Shown here: positions 1 to 5,236 of the stretch, piece by piece
Position numbering within the stretch: position 1 is the stretch's first letter
How the letters are laid out: every line of letters begins with the position of its first letter
NCBI GenBank assembly: GCA_013817465.1
Contig: JACDCP010000224.1
Location: 1-5,236 of the forward strand
Length of the DNA stretch: 5,236 nucleotides
Source of the DNA: Gammaproteobacteria bacterium
Lineage (GTDB): Bacteria > Pseudomonadota > Gammaproteobacteria > Steroidobacterales > JACDCP01
Reading direction: 5' to 3'
Notes under the pieces: generated by a model
Databases searched by the model: none
Told to the model about the DNA's origin: nothing
What the model saw: the letters and a program-made list of their open reading frames with translations, nothing else
Made by a program: the position numbers and the translations under genes

Positions 1-1
1 C

Positions 2-682
2 CGCAGGCCGTCGCGGGCTTCCGATCTGTTCGCCTTCAAAGCGAATTTCGGCGAATCCGAACTTGCACCGGGCCTGTTGCCGGTGCTCGCGTTCGCGGGC
101 GGCTATGGTGGTATGGTCATCGCTGATAACGCGAAACTGACACTGGCTTGCTGCATCCGCCGGGACATCCAGCAGCAGTGCAGGGCATGCATGCCCGGTA
201 CCCGGGCCGGGGAGGCCGTGCAGGCTTATCTGGAGGAGAGCTGCCTCGGCGTGCGGCAGGCGTTGCGCGGCGCGCGGCGCGAAGGCGCGTGGCTGAGCGT
301 CGGGCCGATCCGGCCGGGCATCCGCTCGCCCTGGCGGGGCGAGGGCGCGTTCTCGATCGGCAACGCCGCCGGCGAGGCACATCCGATACTCGGCGAAGGC
401 ATCAGCATGGCCATCCAGTCGGCCTGGTTGTTGTGCGAACGCCTGATTGCGCATCGCCAGCAACTGATGGCCGGGCGCGCGCAATCGTTGGTGGGCCGCG
501 ATTACGCCCAGAGCTGGCACAAGAGCTTCGCGCCGCGCATCCGCATGGCGGCCGTGCTTGCCCATCTGGCGATGCGGCCTTCGGCAGCGGGCGTATTGTT
601 GCCCCTGCTGCACCGTTGCCCGCGCATCCTCACCACGAGCGCGCGGCTGGGCGGCAAGGTACGGCGGATCATGGAGGCCTGA
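2..682 (+). CDS. FAD-dependent oxidoreductase, C-terminal part (5' truncated by window edge)
   Basis: The open frame runs from the window edge to TGA at 680-682, leaving 226 visible residues. The family usually has about 380-400, so the N-terminal Rossmann FAD-binding part with its GxGxxG loop lies upstream. Visible hallmarks are LFAFKANF near the edge, a GGYGGMV strand-turn, LACCIRRD, and the second FAD-contact segment GNAAGEAHPILGEGISMA at residues 120-137. This matches the p-hydroxybenzoate hydroxylase/geranylgeranyl-reductase-like flavoprotein superfamily. The usual Asp of the GD motif is Asn121, which I recall as common in this subfamily. The TTG at 77 is not a credible start, because homologous-looking sequence continues upstream of it. 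Its stop overlaps the ACP start by one base (TGATG), so the two are almost certainly co-translated. It probably oxidises or reduces an ACP-bound or released lipid/polyketide product in the cytoplasm; the substrate cannot be read from the sequence. Confidence 0.85.
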   Translation, partial: RRPSRASDLFAFKANFGESELAPGLLPVLAFAGGYGGMVIADNAKLTLACCIRRDIQQQCRACMPGTRAGEAVQAYLEESCLGVRQALRGARREGAWLSVGPIRPGIRSPWRGEGAFSIGNAAGEAHPILGEGISMAIQSAWLLCERLIAHRQQLMAGRAQSLVGRDYAQSWHKSFAPRIRMAAVLAHLAMRPSAAGVLLPLLHRCPRILTTSARLGGKVRRIMEA

Positions 683-954
683 TGACAACGACATTCGACG
701 GCTTGCGCGAGGTCATCGTGCGGGATTACGAGCTGCCGCCGGAGAAGCTTGTGCCGGACACGCTGCTCAAGGACATCGACATCGACTCGCTGGGCGTCAT
801 CGAGCTGATCTTCTCGCTCGAGGAGAAGTTCGACATCACCGCCACGGACACGGCGCAGGAGTTCAACACGCTGGGGGATGTTGCGGATTACATCGATCGC
901 CTGATCGCCGAGCGAAAAGCCAGGCCGTCGGCGGGAGCCGGGATGCGCGAATGA
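682..954 (+). CDS. Acyl carrier protein
   Basis: This is a 90-residue protein with the compact four-helix acyl carrier fold signature. The phosphopantetheine attachment motif DIDSLGVIEL is intact, with the modified serine at residue 36 (codon 787-789). It is followed by LIFSLEEKFDI, the helix II and loop pattern typical of ACPs. A GGAGG at 673-677, inside the end of the oxidoreductase gene, supports the ATG at 682. The C-terminal tail (residues 78-90, rich in Arg, Ala and Gly) extends past the last helix and is probably disordered. The gene sits between a flavoenzyme and a ketosynthase and overlaps both, so it is best read as a pathway-specific carrier, not the housekeeping AcpP, which is normally found beside fabG/fabF. 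It should need a phosphopantetheinyl transferase encoded elsewhere. Confidence 0.93.
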   Translation: MTTTFDGLREVIVRDYELPPEKLVPDTLLKDIDIDSLGVIELIFSLEEKFDITATDTAQEFNTLGDVADYIDRLIAERKARPSAGAGMRE

Positions 955-2180
955 AGCGCGTCGCGGTGACCGGTCTGGGTATCGTTTCTCCGTCCGGCAA
1001 TGATCCCGTCGAGTTCTTCGACAACCTGACAGCCGGCAGATCGGCCATCGGCAGGTTGCCGGAGACGTTGAGCGCACGCCTGTCGACGCGCATCGCAGGC
1101 TCCGCATCGTTCGATGCGAGCGCGCATTTTTCCGCACCGAAGCTGCGCATGCTCGACCGCGTCAGCCAGATGGGCCTGATCGCGGCGGCGCAGGCGCTCG
1201 AGAGCGCCGGGATCGATCTCACCGATGAAGAACGTTGCCGCACCGGCGTGTTCCTCGGTACCGGCATGGCCGGCGCGACCACGACCGACGAAGGCTATGG
1301 CACGCTTTATCGGGACCACTCAGACCGCATCAAGCCATACAGCCTGCTGATGGCGATGAGCAATGCGACCGCGGCATGGATCGGCATCGAACATCGCCTG
1401 AGCGGACCTAATCTGACCTTCTCGACCGCTTGCTCGTCCTCCGCGGTCGCGATCGGCGAAGCCTGGTTGAGGATTCGCGGCGGCGATGCGCCGGTCATGC
1501 TGGCCGGCGGCGCCGAAGCGCCCCTGGCGCTGGGGACGCTGAAGGCCTGGGAGGCGCTGAAAACCCTGGCGACCGAAGATCGTGACGATCCGTCGGCCTC
1601 CTGCAAGCCGTTCGCGAAGAATCGCAGCGGACTCGTGCTCGGCGAAGGCGCCGCTTTCGTCGTGCTGGAAGAGTGGGAACACGCTGCGCGCAGAGGCGCA
1701 AGCTTGCATGGCGAGCTGGTCGGTTACGGCCTGAGCACAGACATCGCGCACATCACTCGCCCGACGATCGAAGGTCAGGCGAGAGCGATACGCCTGGCGC
1801 TGGAATCCGCCGCCGTGGCTCCCGGCCGGATCGGCTACATCAACGCCCACGGCACCGGCACCGCGGCCAACGACGCCGTGGAAACCGCGGCGATACGGCA
1901 GGTATTCGGCGCAAGCGCCGACGGCATTCCGATCAGCTCGACCAAGTCCATGCACGGCCATCTGCTCGGCGCAGCCGGCGCGGTCGAGCTGATGGCTGCG
2001 CTGCTCGCGGCGCAGACCGGAACGATCCCGCCGACCATGAACCTGCGCGTTCCCGATCCGGAATGCGATCTCGATTATGTGCCCGATGTGGCCCGATTCG
2101 GGCAGGATATCGAGCTGGCGATGACCAGCTCGTTCGCCTTCGGCGGCACCAACGTGGTGCTGATCTGCCGCAAGGCCTGA
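951..2180 (+). CDS. Beta-ketoacyl-ACP synthase, FabF/KAS II-like
   Basis: The 409-residue length is typical of single-domain KAS II enzymes (about 410). The N-terminus VAVTGLGIVSPSGN (residues 4-17) is the classic thiolase-fold opening. The nucleophile is Cys161 in STACSSSAVAIG; His300 lies in NAHGTGTAAND; Lys332 and His337 lie in STKSMHGHLLGAAGAVE; the C-terminal glycine turn is FGGTN at 397-401. All catalytic positions are present, so this is a condensing enzyme and not a chain-length-factor-type partner lacking the cysteine. It would extend an acyl chain on an ACP by decarboxylative condensation of malonyl-ACP. The ATG is inside an ATGA overlap with the ACP stop (951-954), with GGGAG at 933-937 as a somewhat distant ribosome binding site. 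No ketoreductase or dehydratase follows. The HGTGTxxND form and the neighbours argue for a specialised synthase, not housekeeping FabF. Confidence 0.93.
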   Translation: MKRVAVTGLGIVSPSGNDPVEFFDNLTAGRSAIGRLPETLSARLSTRIAGSASFDASAHFSAPKLRMLDRVSQMGLIAAAQALESAGIDLTDEERCRTGVFLGTGMAGATTTDEGYGTLYRDHSDRIKPYSLLMAMSNATAAWIGIEHRLSGPNLTFSTACSSSAVAIGEAWLRIRGGDAPVMLAGGAEAPLALGTLKAWEALKTLATEDRDDPSASCKPFAKNRSGLVLGEGAAFVVLEEWEHAARRGASLHGELVGYGLSTDIAHITRPTIEGQARAIRLALESAAVAPGRIGYINAHGTGTAANDAVETAAIRQVFGASADGIPISSTKSMHGHLLGAAGAVELMAALLAAQTGTIPPTMNLRVPDPECDLDYVPDVARFGQDIELAMTSSFAFGGTNVVLICRKA

Positions 2181-2231
2181 CCGGCACAACTATGAGCACG
2201 CAAAACTGACCAATTCGCCTATGGGTTCAGC

Positions 2232-2235
2232 GGAG
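2232..2235 (+). promoter_or_regulatory. Ribosome binding site of the GFA-like remnant
   Basis: GGAG stands seven bases before the ATG at 2243, which is near-ideal spacing. It supports the view that the short frame behind it was once a real gene start and may still be translated. Confidence 0.55.
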
Positions 2236-2242
2236 TAACAAG

Positions 2243-2326
2243 ATGATTTATCAGGGTGGATGTCATTGCGGGCGCATCGCGTTCGAGGCGATCCAGATCA
2301 TGCCTTTCGACGGGCGCAGTTACTGA
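2243..2326 (+). pseudogene. GFA-family (CENP-V/GFA domain) gene remnant with in-frame internal deletion
   Basis: This 27-codon frame is too short to be a normal enzyme gene. Residues 1-16 (MIYQGGCHCGRIAFEA) match the conserved start of GFA-domain proteins, where GxCHCG supplies the first zinc-binding cysteines. Residues 17-27 (IQIMPFDGRSY) resemble the usual end of the same family, a beta strand followed by FDGRS. GFA proteins normally have about 115-135 residues, so roughly 90-105 residues from the middle appear to be missing, and the frame is kept across the join near 2288-2291. The other zinc ligands, including the CxxC that normally lies about 30-50 residues in, are gone, so enzyme activity is very unlikely. 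It follows the ketosynthase by 62 bases in the same direction and may be transcribed with it. The N-terminal match is strong; the C-terminal match is shorter and less certain. A real small CHC-type peptide is the alternative. Confidence 0.6.
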
Positions 2327-2340
2327 GATATTCGTCGGCA

Positions 2341-2364
2341 GAAAGCCGGGCAGCCCGTCCCGGC
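2341..2364 (-). terminator. Possible weak terminator of the suf-sixA operon
   Basis: On the minus strand GCCGGG pairs with CCCGGC across an eight-base loop (plus coordinates 2359-2364 and 2345-2350), and TTTCT follows. It begins 14 bases after the sixA stop, where a terminator would be expected. The stem is only six pairs and the T tract is interrupted, so the call is weak. On the plus strand the same stem has no T tract. Confidence 0.35.
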
Positions 2365-2377
2365 CGCTGAGAGCTGC

Positions 2378-2911
2378 TTATTCCGGATTCCGGAAAGGTG
2401 GGGGAACGAACGACGAGCTGCCCCGGTTTTTCGGGAAGTTGAAGTGAACGAGGCGGCCCGAGCCTTCTCCGATCTGCTTCCAGCGTGCCTGCTCGAAGTC
2501 GATTTCCACGTAGCCGCAGGTCGGGATGTTGTCGATCTCGCCATTGGTAAGGCGATTGGCCAGATCCGTGAAGCCTGGATTGTGGCCGACCAGCATGATG
2601 TGCGGCAGCTTGTCGTCGCTCGCGTGCACGAGCTTGATGAGATCGCGGACGCTCGCCATATAGATGCGATCGTCGTTGCGCAAATTTCCAGCCGGATAAG
2701 CGATCTCGAGCGCTATCAAACGTGCGGTCTGTGATGCGCGTCTGGCGGGGCTGGTAACAATGAGGGCGGGATGTACGCCGTGCGCCGCGAGGCGCTTGCC
2801 CATCTCGGGCGCATCACGCAGGCCGCGCGATGCCAGCGGGCGATCGAAATCGTCGAGCTCCGGGTCGTCCCGGCTGGATTTGGCGTGGCGGAGGAGGGAG
2901 AGTTTCAACAT
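2378..2911 (-). CDS. SixA-like phosphohistidine phosphatase (histidine phosphatase superfamily)
   Basis: This 177-residue protein opens with LSLLRHAKSS, the RHA/G signature; His9 is the predicted phospho-acceptor and Arg8 the phosphate clamp. DFDRPLASRG (21-30) is the SixA subfamily block, TSPARRASQTA (53-63) holds another phosphate-binding Arg, and VGHNPG (108-113) holds the second catalytic His110. There is no signal peptide, so it is cytoplasmic. E. coli SixA removes phosphate from histidine in ArcB and in the nitrogen PTS protein NPr; the target here is unknown. The ATG lies six bases beyond the Rieske gene stop with no obvious ribosome binding site, which suggests translational coupling. 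The C-terminus after GRLVHFNFPKN is a Ser/Pro-rich extension of about 15 residues. That makes it slightly longer than the usual 150-165 residues, and its last codons lie in an inverted repeat. The family call is secure; the physiological role is not. Confidence 0.92.
   Translation of the reverse strand: MLKLSLLRHAKSSRDDPELDDFDRPLASRGLRDAPEMGKRLAAHGVHPALIVTSPARRASQTARLIALEIAYPAGNLRNDDRIYMASVRDLIKLVHASDDKLPHIMLVGHNPGFTDLANRLTNGEIDNIPTCGYVEIDFEQARWKQIGEGSGRLVHFNFPKNRGSSSFVPPPFRNPE
2381..2395. repeat. Inverted repeat overlapping the sixA stop region
   Basis: TTCCGG and CCGGAA are separated by three bases (ATT), a near-perfect 15-base hairpin. It covers the last five codons of sixA, next to the stop at 2378-2380. 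No T tract follows on either strand, so it does not qualify as a standard terminator. It could slow exonucleases or simply be chance within Pro/Arg codons. Confidence 0.4.
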
Positions 2912-2917
2912 GCGAAA

Positions 2918-3238
2918 TTAAAGAATGTCCACCTGAACCTGCACGCGGCCTTCGACGACGCGGACCGGGTAAGTAGGCACCGGCTCGTAGGCGGGCGGGG
3001 CGGTGACGGCGCCGGTCTTGATGCAGAATCGTGCGCCGTGGCGGGGGCAGATGATTTCGTCCCCGATCACCGGGCCGCCGGTCAATTCCTCGCCGTCGTG
3101 CGTGCAGACGTCCTCGATGGCGTAAAACTCTCCGTCCAGATTGAACACGGCGATCAAGACGTCGTCGACATCGATGATTTCAAAACCTCCCGGCGCGATC
3201 GCCCCGGCGGCCGCGACGTCGAACCACTCCCCGCTCAA
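2918..3238 (-). CDS. Rieske-type [2Fe-2S] ferredoxin
   Basis: With a TTG start at 3238 the protein has 106 residues and begins MSGEWFDVA, as small Rieske ferredoxins of non-haem oxygenase systems usually do (about 100-110 residues). The cluster ligands are complete: C45-T-H47 in VCTHDGEEL and C64-P-R-H67 in CPRHGARF, two Cys and two His. There is no membrane anchor or signal, so it is a soluble electron carrier. The TTG overlaps the sufT stop by four bases (TTGA) and has AGGG eight bases upstream. A GTG at 3292 would add 18 residues of low-complexity sequence, which I think less likely. No oxygenase gene lies nearby, so automatic labels such as oxygenase ferredoxin subunit may mislead. Its place in the suf operon suggests a role as cluster recipient or electron donor in Fe-S metabolism, which is inference. 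Confidence 0.9.
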   Translation of the reverse strand: MSGEWFDVAAAGAIAPGGFEIIDVDDVLIAVFNLDGEFYAIEDVCTHDGEELTGGPVIGDEIICPRHGARFCIKTGAVTAPPAYEPVPTYPVRVVEGRVQVQVDIL

Positions 3239-3789
3239 TACATCATCCCTGTCTGCAGCCGCGCGCCTTCCGACATCATCGACTGATTCCACGGCGGGTC
3301 GAACACGAGCTCCACGTCGGCCTGGGACACGGTCGGGATCAGCTCGATCTTCTCCTTCACGTCCTGCACGAGGATCTCGCCCATGCCGCAGCCGGGGGCG
3401 GTCAGCGTCATTTTAACGTGCACGTCGCGTTGGTCCTCATCGCGCGTGTGCACGTCGCATTCATAGACGAGGCCCAGGTCGACGATATTGATCGGTATCT
3501 CCGGATCGAAGCAGGTGCGCATCTGGTTCCAGACCAGCTTCTCGATATCGGCGTCGGTCGCGTCGGGCGGCACCTCGGGAGGCTCGACGGGCTCCTTGCC
3601 GAGCGCATCGGCATCGGCGCCTGCGATGCGCAGCAGGCTGCCTTCCACGTAGACGGTAAAGCTGCCGCCCAGCGCCTGGGTGATATAGCCGATGGAGCCG
3701 GCCGGGAGCGTGACTTCGTCGCCGGCGGGGATGAGCACCGCGGGGCAGTCGCGCGTCAGGGTCACGGGCTCGCTGTTCTGACCGTACAT
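3235..3789 (-). CDS. sufT: SufT, MIP18-family Fe-S cluster maturation factor
   Basis: The 184-residue protein has the two-part SufT layout. An N-terminal domain carries GYITQALGGSFTVYVEG (residues 34-50), a signature of the proteobacterial/Bacillus SufT form. After a Pro/Glu linker (about 66-76) comes a MIP18/DUF59 domain with DPEIPINIVDLGLVY (95-109) and TLTAPGCGMG, whose Cys134 is the conserved reactive cysteine. MIP18 proteins help deliver or mature clusters on target proteins; S. aureus SufT supports maturation under high Fe-S demand. I chose the ATG at 3789 because a GGAG lies eight bases upstream and the conserved sequence starts just after it. An open frame continues 25 codons farther upstream, but that part is read from within sufU in another frame. 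Only five bases separate it from the sufU stop. Confidence 0.93.
   Translation of the reverse strand: MYGQNSEPVTLTRDCPAVLIPAGDEVTLPAGSIGYITQALGGSFTVYVEGSLLRIAGADADALGKEPVEPPEVPPDATDADIEKLVWNQMRTCFDPEIPINIVDLGLVYECDVHTRDEDQRDVHVKMTLTAPGCGMGEILVQDVKEKIELIPTVSQADVELVFDPPWNQSMMSEGARLQTGMMY
3247..3250 (-). promoter_or_regulatory. Ribosome binding site deciding the TTG start of the Rieske gene
   Basis: AGGG on the minus strand lies eight bases before the TTG at 3238, inside the last codons of sufT. Together with the family-typical N-terminus it favours this non-ATG start over the upstream GTG at 3292. Confidence 0.5.
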
Positions 3790-3794
3790 CGCCG

Positions 3795-4238
3795 TTACTC
3801 CGTGGAAACCTGCGCGACGTCGTCCAGCGCGGCCGTCACGGCATGCCAGCACAGGCTCGCGCATTTCACGCGCGACGGATAATCCCTGACGCCGCCCAGG
3901 GCCGCGAGCTTGCCGAGCTCCGCAAGCGCTGCTTCATCCGCGCCGCGCGTCAGCAGCGCGTGTACGTCTTCGAACAGCTCGCGCGCTTGCGTCTCGGTCC
4001 GGCCCTTGAGCATCTCCGTCATCAGCGAGGCCGAGGCCACCGAGATCGCGCAGCCCGAGCCTTCGAAGCTGATATCCTCGATACGGTCGTCGCCCATCCG
4101 CAGATATACCTCGAGCTTGTCGCCGCAGAGCGGATTGAAACCCTGCGCGCGGCGGTCGGCGGTGTCCAGCCGGCGGAAGTTCCGCGGGCTGCGGTTGTGA
4201 TCGACGATGACGTCGCGATAGAGGTCCCTGAGGTCCAT
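3795..4238 (-). CDS. sufU: SufU, zinc-dependent sulfur acceptor / U-type Fe-S assembly protein
   Basis: The 147-residue protein starts MDLRDLYRDVIVDHNRSPRN, typical of SufU and the related IscU fold. The conserved metal or sulfur ligands are Cys38 and Asp40 in NPLCGD, Cys63 in GSGCAIS and Cys126 in RVKCASLCW. The segment between the second and third cysteines (about residues 82-115) is longer than in IscU, and GGVRDYPSRVKC matches SufU. In the B. subtilis protein these residues bind zinc, and the protein takes persulfide sulfur from SufS by ligand exchange, in place of SufE. An additional Cys130 is present, four residues after the last ligand. The ATG shares one base with the sufS stop (TGATG), which implies coupled translation and fits a SufS-SufU pair. 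I am confident of the family and fairly confident of sulfur transfer as opposed to scaffold function. Confidence 0.94.
   Translation of the reverse strand: MDLRDLYRDVIVDHNRSPRNFRRLDTADRRAQGFNPLCGDKLEVYLRMGDDRIEDISFEGSGCAISVASASLMTEMLKGRTETQARELFEDVHALLTRGADEAALAELGKLAALGGVRDYPSRVKCASLCWHAVTAALDDVAQVSTE
3798..3801 (-). promoter_or_regulatory. Ribosome binding site deciding the sufT start
   Basis: GGAG on the minus strand lies at the end of sufU with an eight-base spacer to the ATG at 3789. It supports that start over one 75 bases upstream. Confidence 0.6.
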
Positions 4239-5236
4239 CAGGCGAACAGCTCGTGCGCCCGGCTCACGGAATCGGCGAGTCGCGCCGCTTCCTCGACGGT
4301 GTTATAGAACGCGAACGAGGCGCGCGCAGTGGCCGGCACGCCGAAGAAGTCCATGACCGGCATGGCGCAGTGATGTCCCGTGCGGATGGCGATACCGTCG
4401 GCGTCAACGATAGTGCCGAGATCGTGCGGGTGCACGCCGTCGAGGATGAACGAGAGCACGCTGGCCTTGTTCGCCGCAGTCCCGATCAGACGCACGCCCG
4501 GCACGTCGCTCAGGAGATCCGTCGCCTGCTCGAGCAACTGCGCTTCGTAAGCGGCAATACGCTCCATGCCGATGGCTTCCAGATAATCGATCGCAGCGCC
4601 CAGGCCCACGGCGCCTGAAATATTCGGCGTGCCGGCCTCAAAGCGGAACGGCAGCTCGTTGTAGACCGTTCCTGCGAAGCTGACCGACAGGATCATGTCG
4701 CCGCCGCCCTGCCAGGGGGGCATCTCCCGCAGCAGCGCTTCCTTCGCGTACAGCACGCCGACGCCCGTCGGGCCGAACATCTTGTGGCTCGAGAATGCGA
4801 AGAAATCGCAATCGAGGGCCTGCACATCGACGGTCATGTGCGGCACGGCCTGCGCGCCGTCGAGCAGCACGGGCACGCCCCGGGCGTGCGCCATGCCGAT
4901 GATTTCAGTCACCGGGTTGACGGTGCCGAGCGCATTCGACACGTGGCCGATGGCGACGAGCTTCGTGCGGGAACCAAGCAAGCGCTCGAGCTCGCCCATT
5001 TCGAGCTCCCCGCGCGCGTTGATCGGCACGACCTCGAGCGTGGCGCCGGTCTGCTCGCAGAGGAGCTGCCAGGGCACGATGTTCGAGTGGTGTTCCATGT
5101 GCGAGATCACGATCGCATCGCCGGCGCCGATGCGCGAGCGGCCGTAGCTCTGCGCGACCAGGTTGATCGCTTCGGTCGTGCCGCGTGTGAACACGATTTC
5201 ACGGACCGAGCGCGCATGGATGAAACGGCGCACTTT
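4238..5236 (-). CDS. sufS: SufS, cysteine desulfurase (5' truncated by window edge)
   Basis: The 332 visible residues are the bulk of a group II cysteine desulfurase, a PLP enzyme that turns L-cysteine into alanine and an enzyme-bound persulfide. Recognisable blocks, in order, are FTRGTTEAINLVA (cofactor phosphate), HMEHHSNIVPWQ, DGAQAVPH (Asp to the PLP ring nitrogen), and SSHKMFGPTGVGVLY with the Schiff-base lysine (codon 4781-4783). Near the C-terminus comes RTGHHCAMP with the persulfide-forming cysteine (codon 4367-4369). The lysine-cysteine spacing is 138 residues, the same as between Lys226 and Cys364 of E. coli SufS. This puts about 74 N-terminal residues beyond the window. The GTG at 5233 is an internal valine, not a start. 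It is the first visible gene of the operon; sufB, sufC and sufD are probably upstream. Confidence 0.96.
   Translation of the reverse strand, partial: KVRRFIHARSVREIVFTRGTTEAINLVAQSYGRSRIGAGDAIVISHMEHHSNIVPWQLLCEQTGATLEVVPINARGELEMGELERLLGSRTKLVAIGHVSNALGTVNPVTEIIGMAHARGVPVLLDGAQAVPHMTVDVQALDCDFFAFSSHKMFGPTGVGVLYAKEALLREMPPWQGGGDMILSVSFAGTVYNELPFRFEAGTPNISGAVGLGAAIDYLEAIGMERIAAYEAQLLEQATDLLSDVPGVRLIGTAANKASVLSFILDGVHPHDLGTIVDADGIAIRTGHHCAMPVMDFFGVPATARASFAFYNTVEEAARLADSVSRAHELFA

Noticed and set aside
183..196. 14-base perfect palindrome GGGCATGCATGCCC, followed by GGTACC and CCCGGG
   Set aside because: It lies inside the well-supported oxidoreductase coding frame, and the encoded residues fit the family. 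There is no second copy or nearby promoter to suggest an operator.
148..681. Upstream extension of the ACP frame, which would give a 268-residue protein
   Set aside because: The extension is Arg/Ala/Gly-rich out-of-frame translation of the oxidoreductase. The ACP fold starts at the ATG at 682, which has its own GGAGG.
1320..2189. Long antisense frame of 289 codons opposite the ketosynthase
   Set aside because: It is a shadow of high-GC coding sequence with no recognisable domain; the plus frame has full catalytic motifs.
2192..2209. Five-codon frame MSTQN right after the ketosynthase stop, resembling the start of another gene
   Set aside because: It is too short to support, has no clear ribosome binding site, and nothing recognisable follows in any frame. 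It could be another deletion scar, but the sequence does not show it.
2206..2230. Possible promoter before the GFA remnant (CTGACC and TATGGG)
   Set aside because: Both boxes match poorly and their spacing is too short; read-through from the ketosynthase gene is a simpler explanation.
2256..2447. 63-codon plus-strand frame across the intergenic region
   Set aside because: It has no family signature, its composition is like random translation, and it runs over the hairpins and into the antisense of sixA.
2444..3286. Plus-strand frames opposite sixA and the Rieske gene
   Set aside because: They are antisense shadows; the minus-strand proteins have intact RHA/GHNPG and CxH/CxxH motifs.

Overview
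The window is high-GC, densely packed bacterial DNA holding the ends of two convergent gene sets, with a short and partly decayed stretch between them. The gene content suggests a proteobacterium: a sufS-sufU-sufT-Rieske ferredoxin run followed by a SixA-type phosphatase, facing an ACP/ketosynthase cassette. A gammaproteobacterium of the Xanthomonadales/Nevskiales/Steroidobacter kind is my best guess. That is inference from recalled gene order, not something the sequence proves.

Left arm, plus strand (1-2180): three translationally coupled genes. They are the C-terminal half of an FAD-dependent oxidoreductase (5' end outside the window), a 90-residue acyl carrier protein with an intact phosphopantetheine serine, and a 409-residue FabF-like beta-ketoacyl-ACP synthase with a complete Cys-His-His/Lys active site. 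Overlaps of 1 and 4 bases mark them as one transcript. Together they look like the downstream part of a small specialised fatty-acid or polyketide pathway: the ACP carries the chain, the ketosynthase extends it, and the flavoenzyme oxidises or reduces the product or an intermediate.

Middle (2181-2377, about 200 bases): no full-length gene. It contains a 27-codon open frame behind a good ribosome binding site. Its first 16 residues read like the start of a GFA-family (glutathione-dependent formaldehyde-activating enzyme-like) protein, and its last 11 read like the end of one. I interpret it as an in-frame internal deletion remnant. Two short inverted repeats lie at the convergent junction; one may be a weak terminator for the minus-strand operon.

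Right arm, minus strand (5236 down to 2378): a tight operon reading sufS (5' end outside the window), sufU, sufT, a Rieske-type [2Fe-2S] ferredoxin and a SixA-like histidine phosphatase. The first three belong to iron-sulfur cluster assembly: SufS takes sulfur from cysteine, SufU accepts it, and SufT helps cluster maturation or delivery. The Rieske protein is itself an Fe-S protein. The phosphatase is an unexpected last gene. No promoter for either operon is visible, because both 5' ends are outside the window. No RNA genes, CRISPR arrays, insertion sequences or attachment sites were seen.
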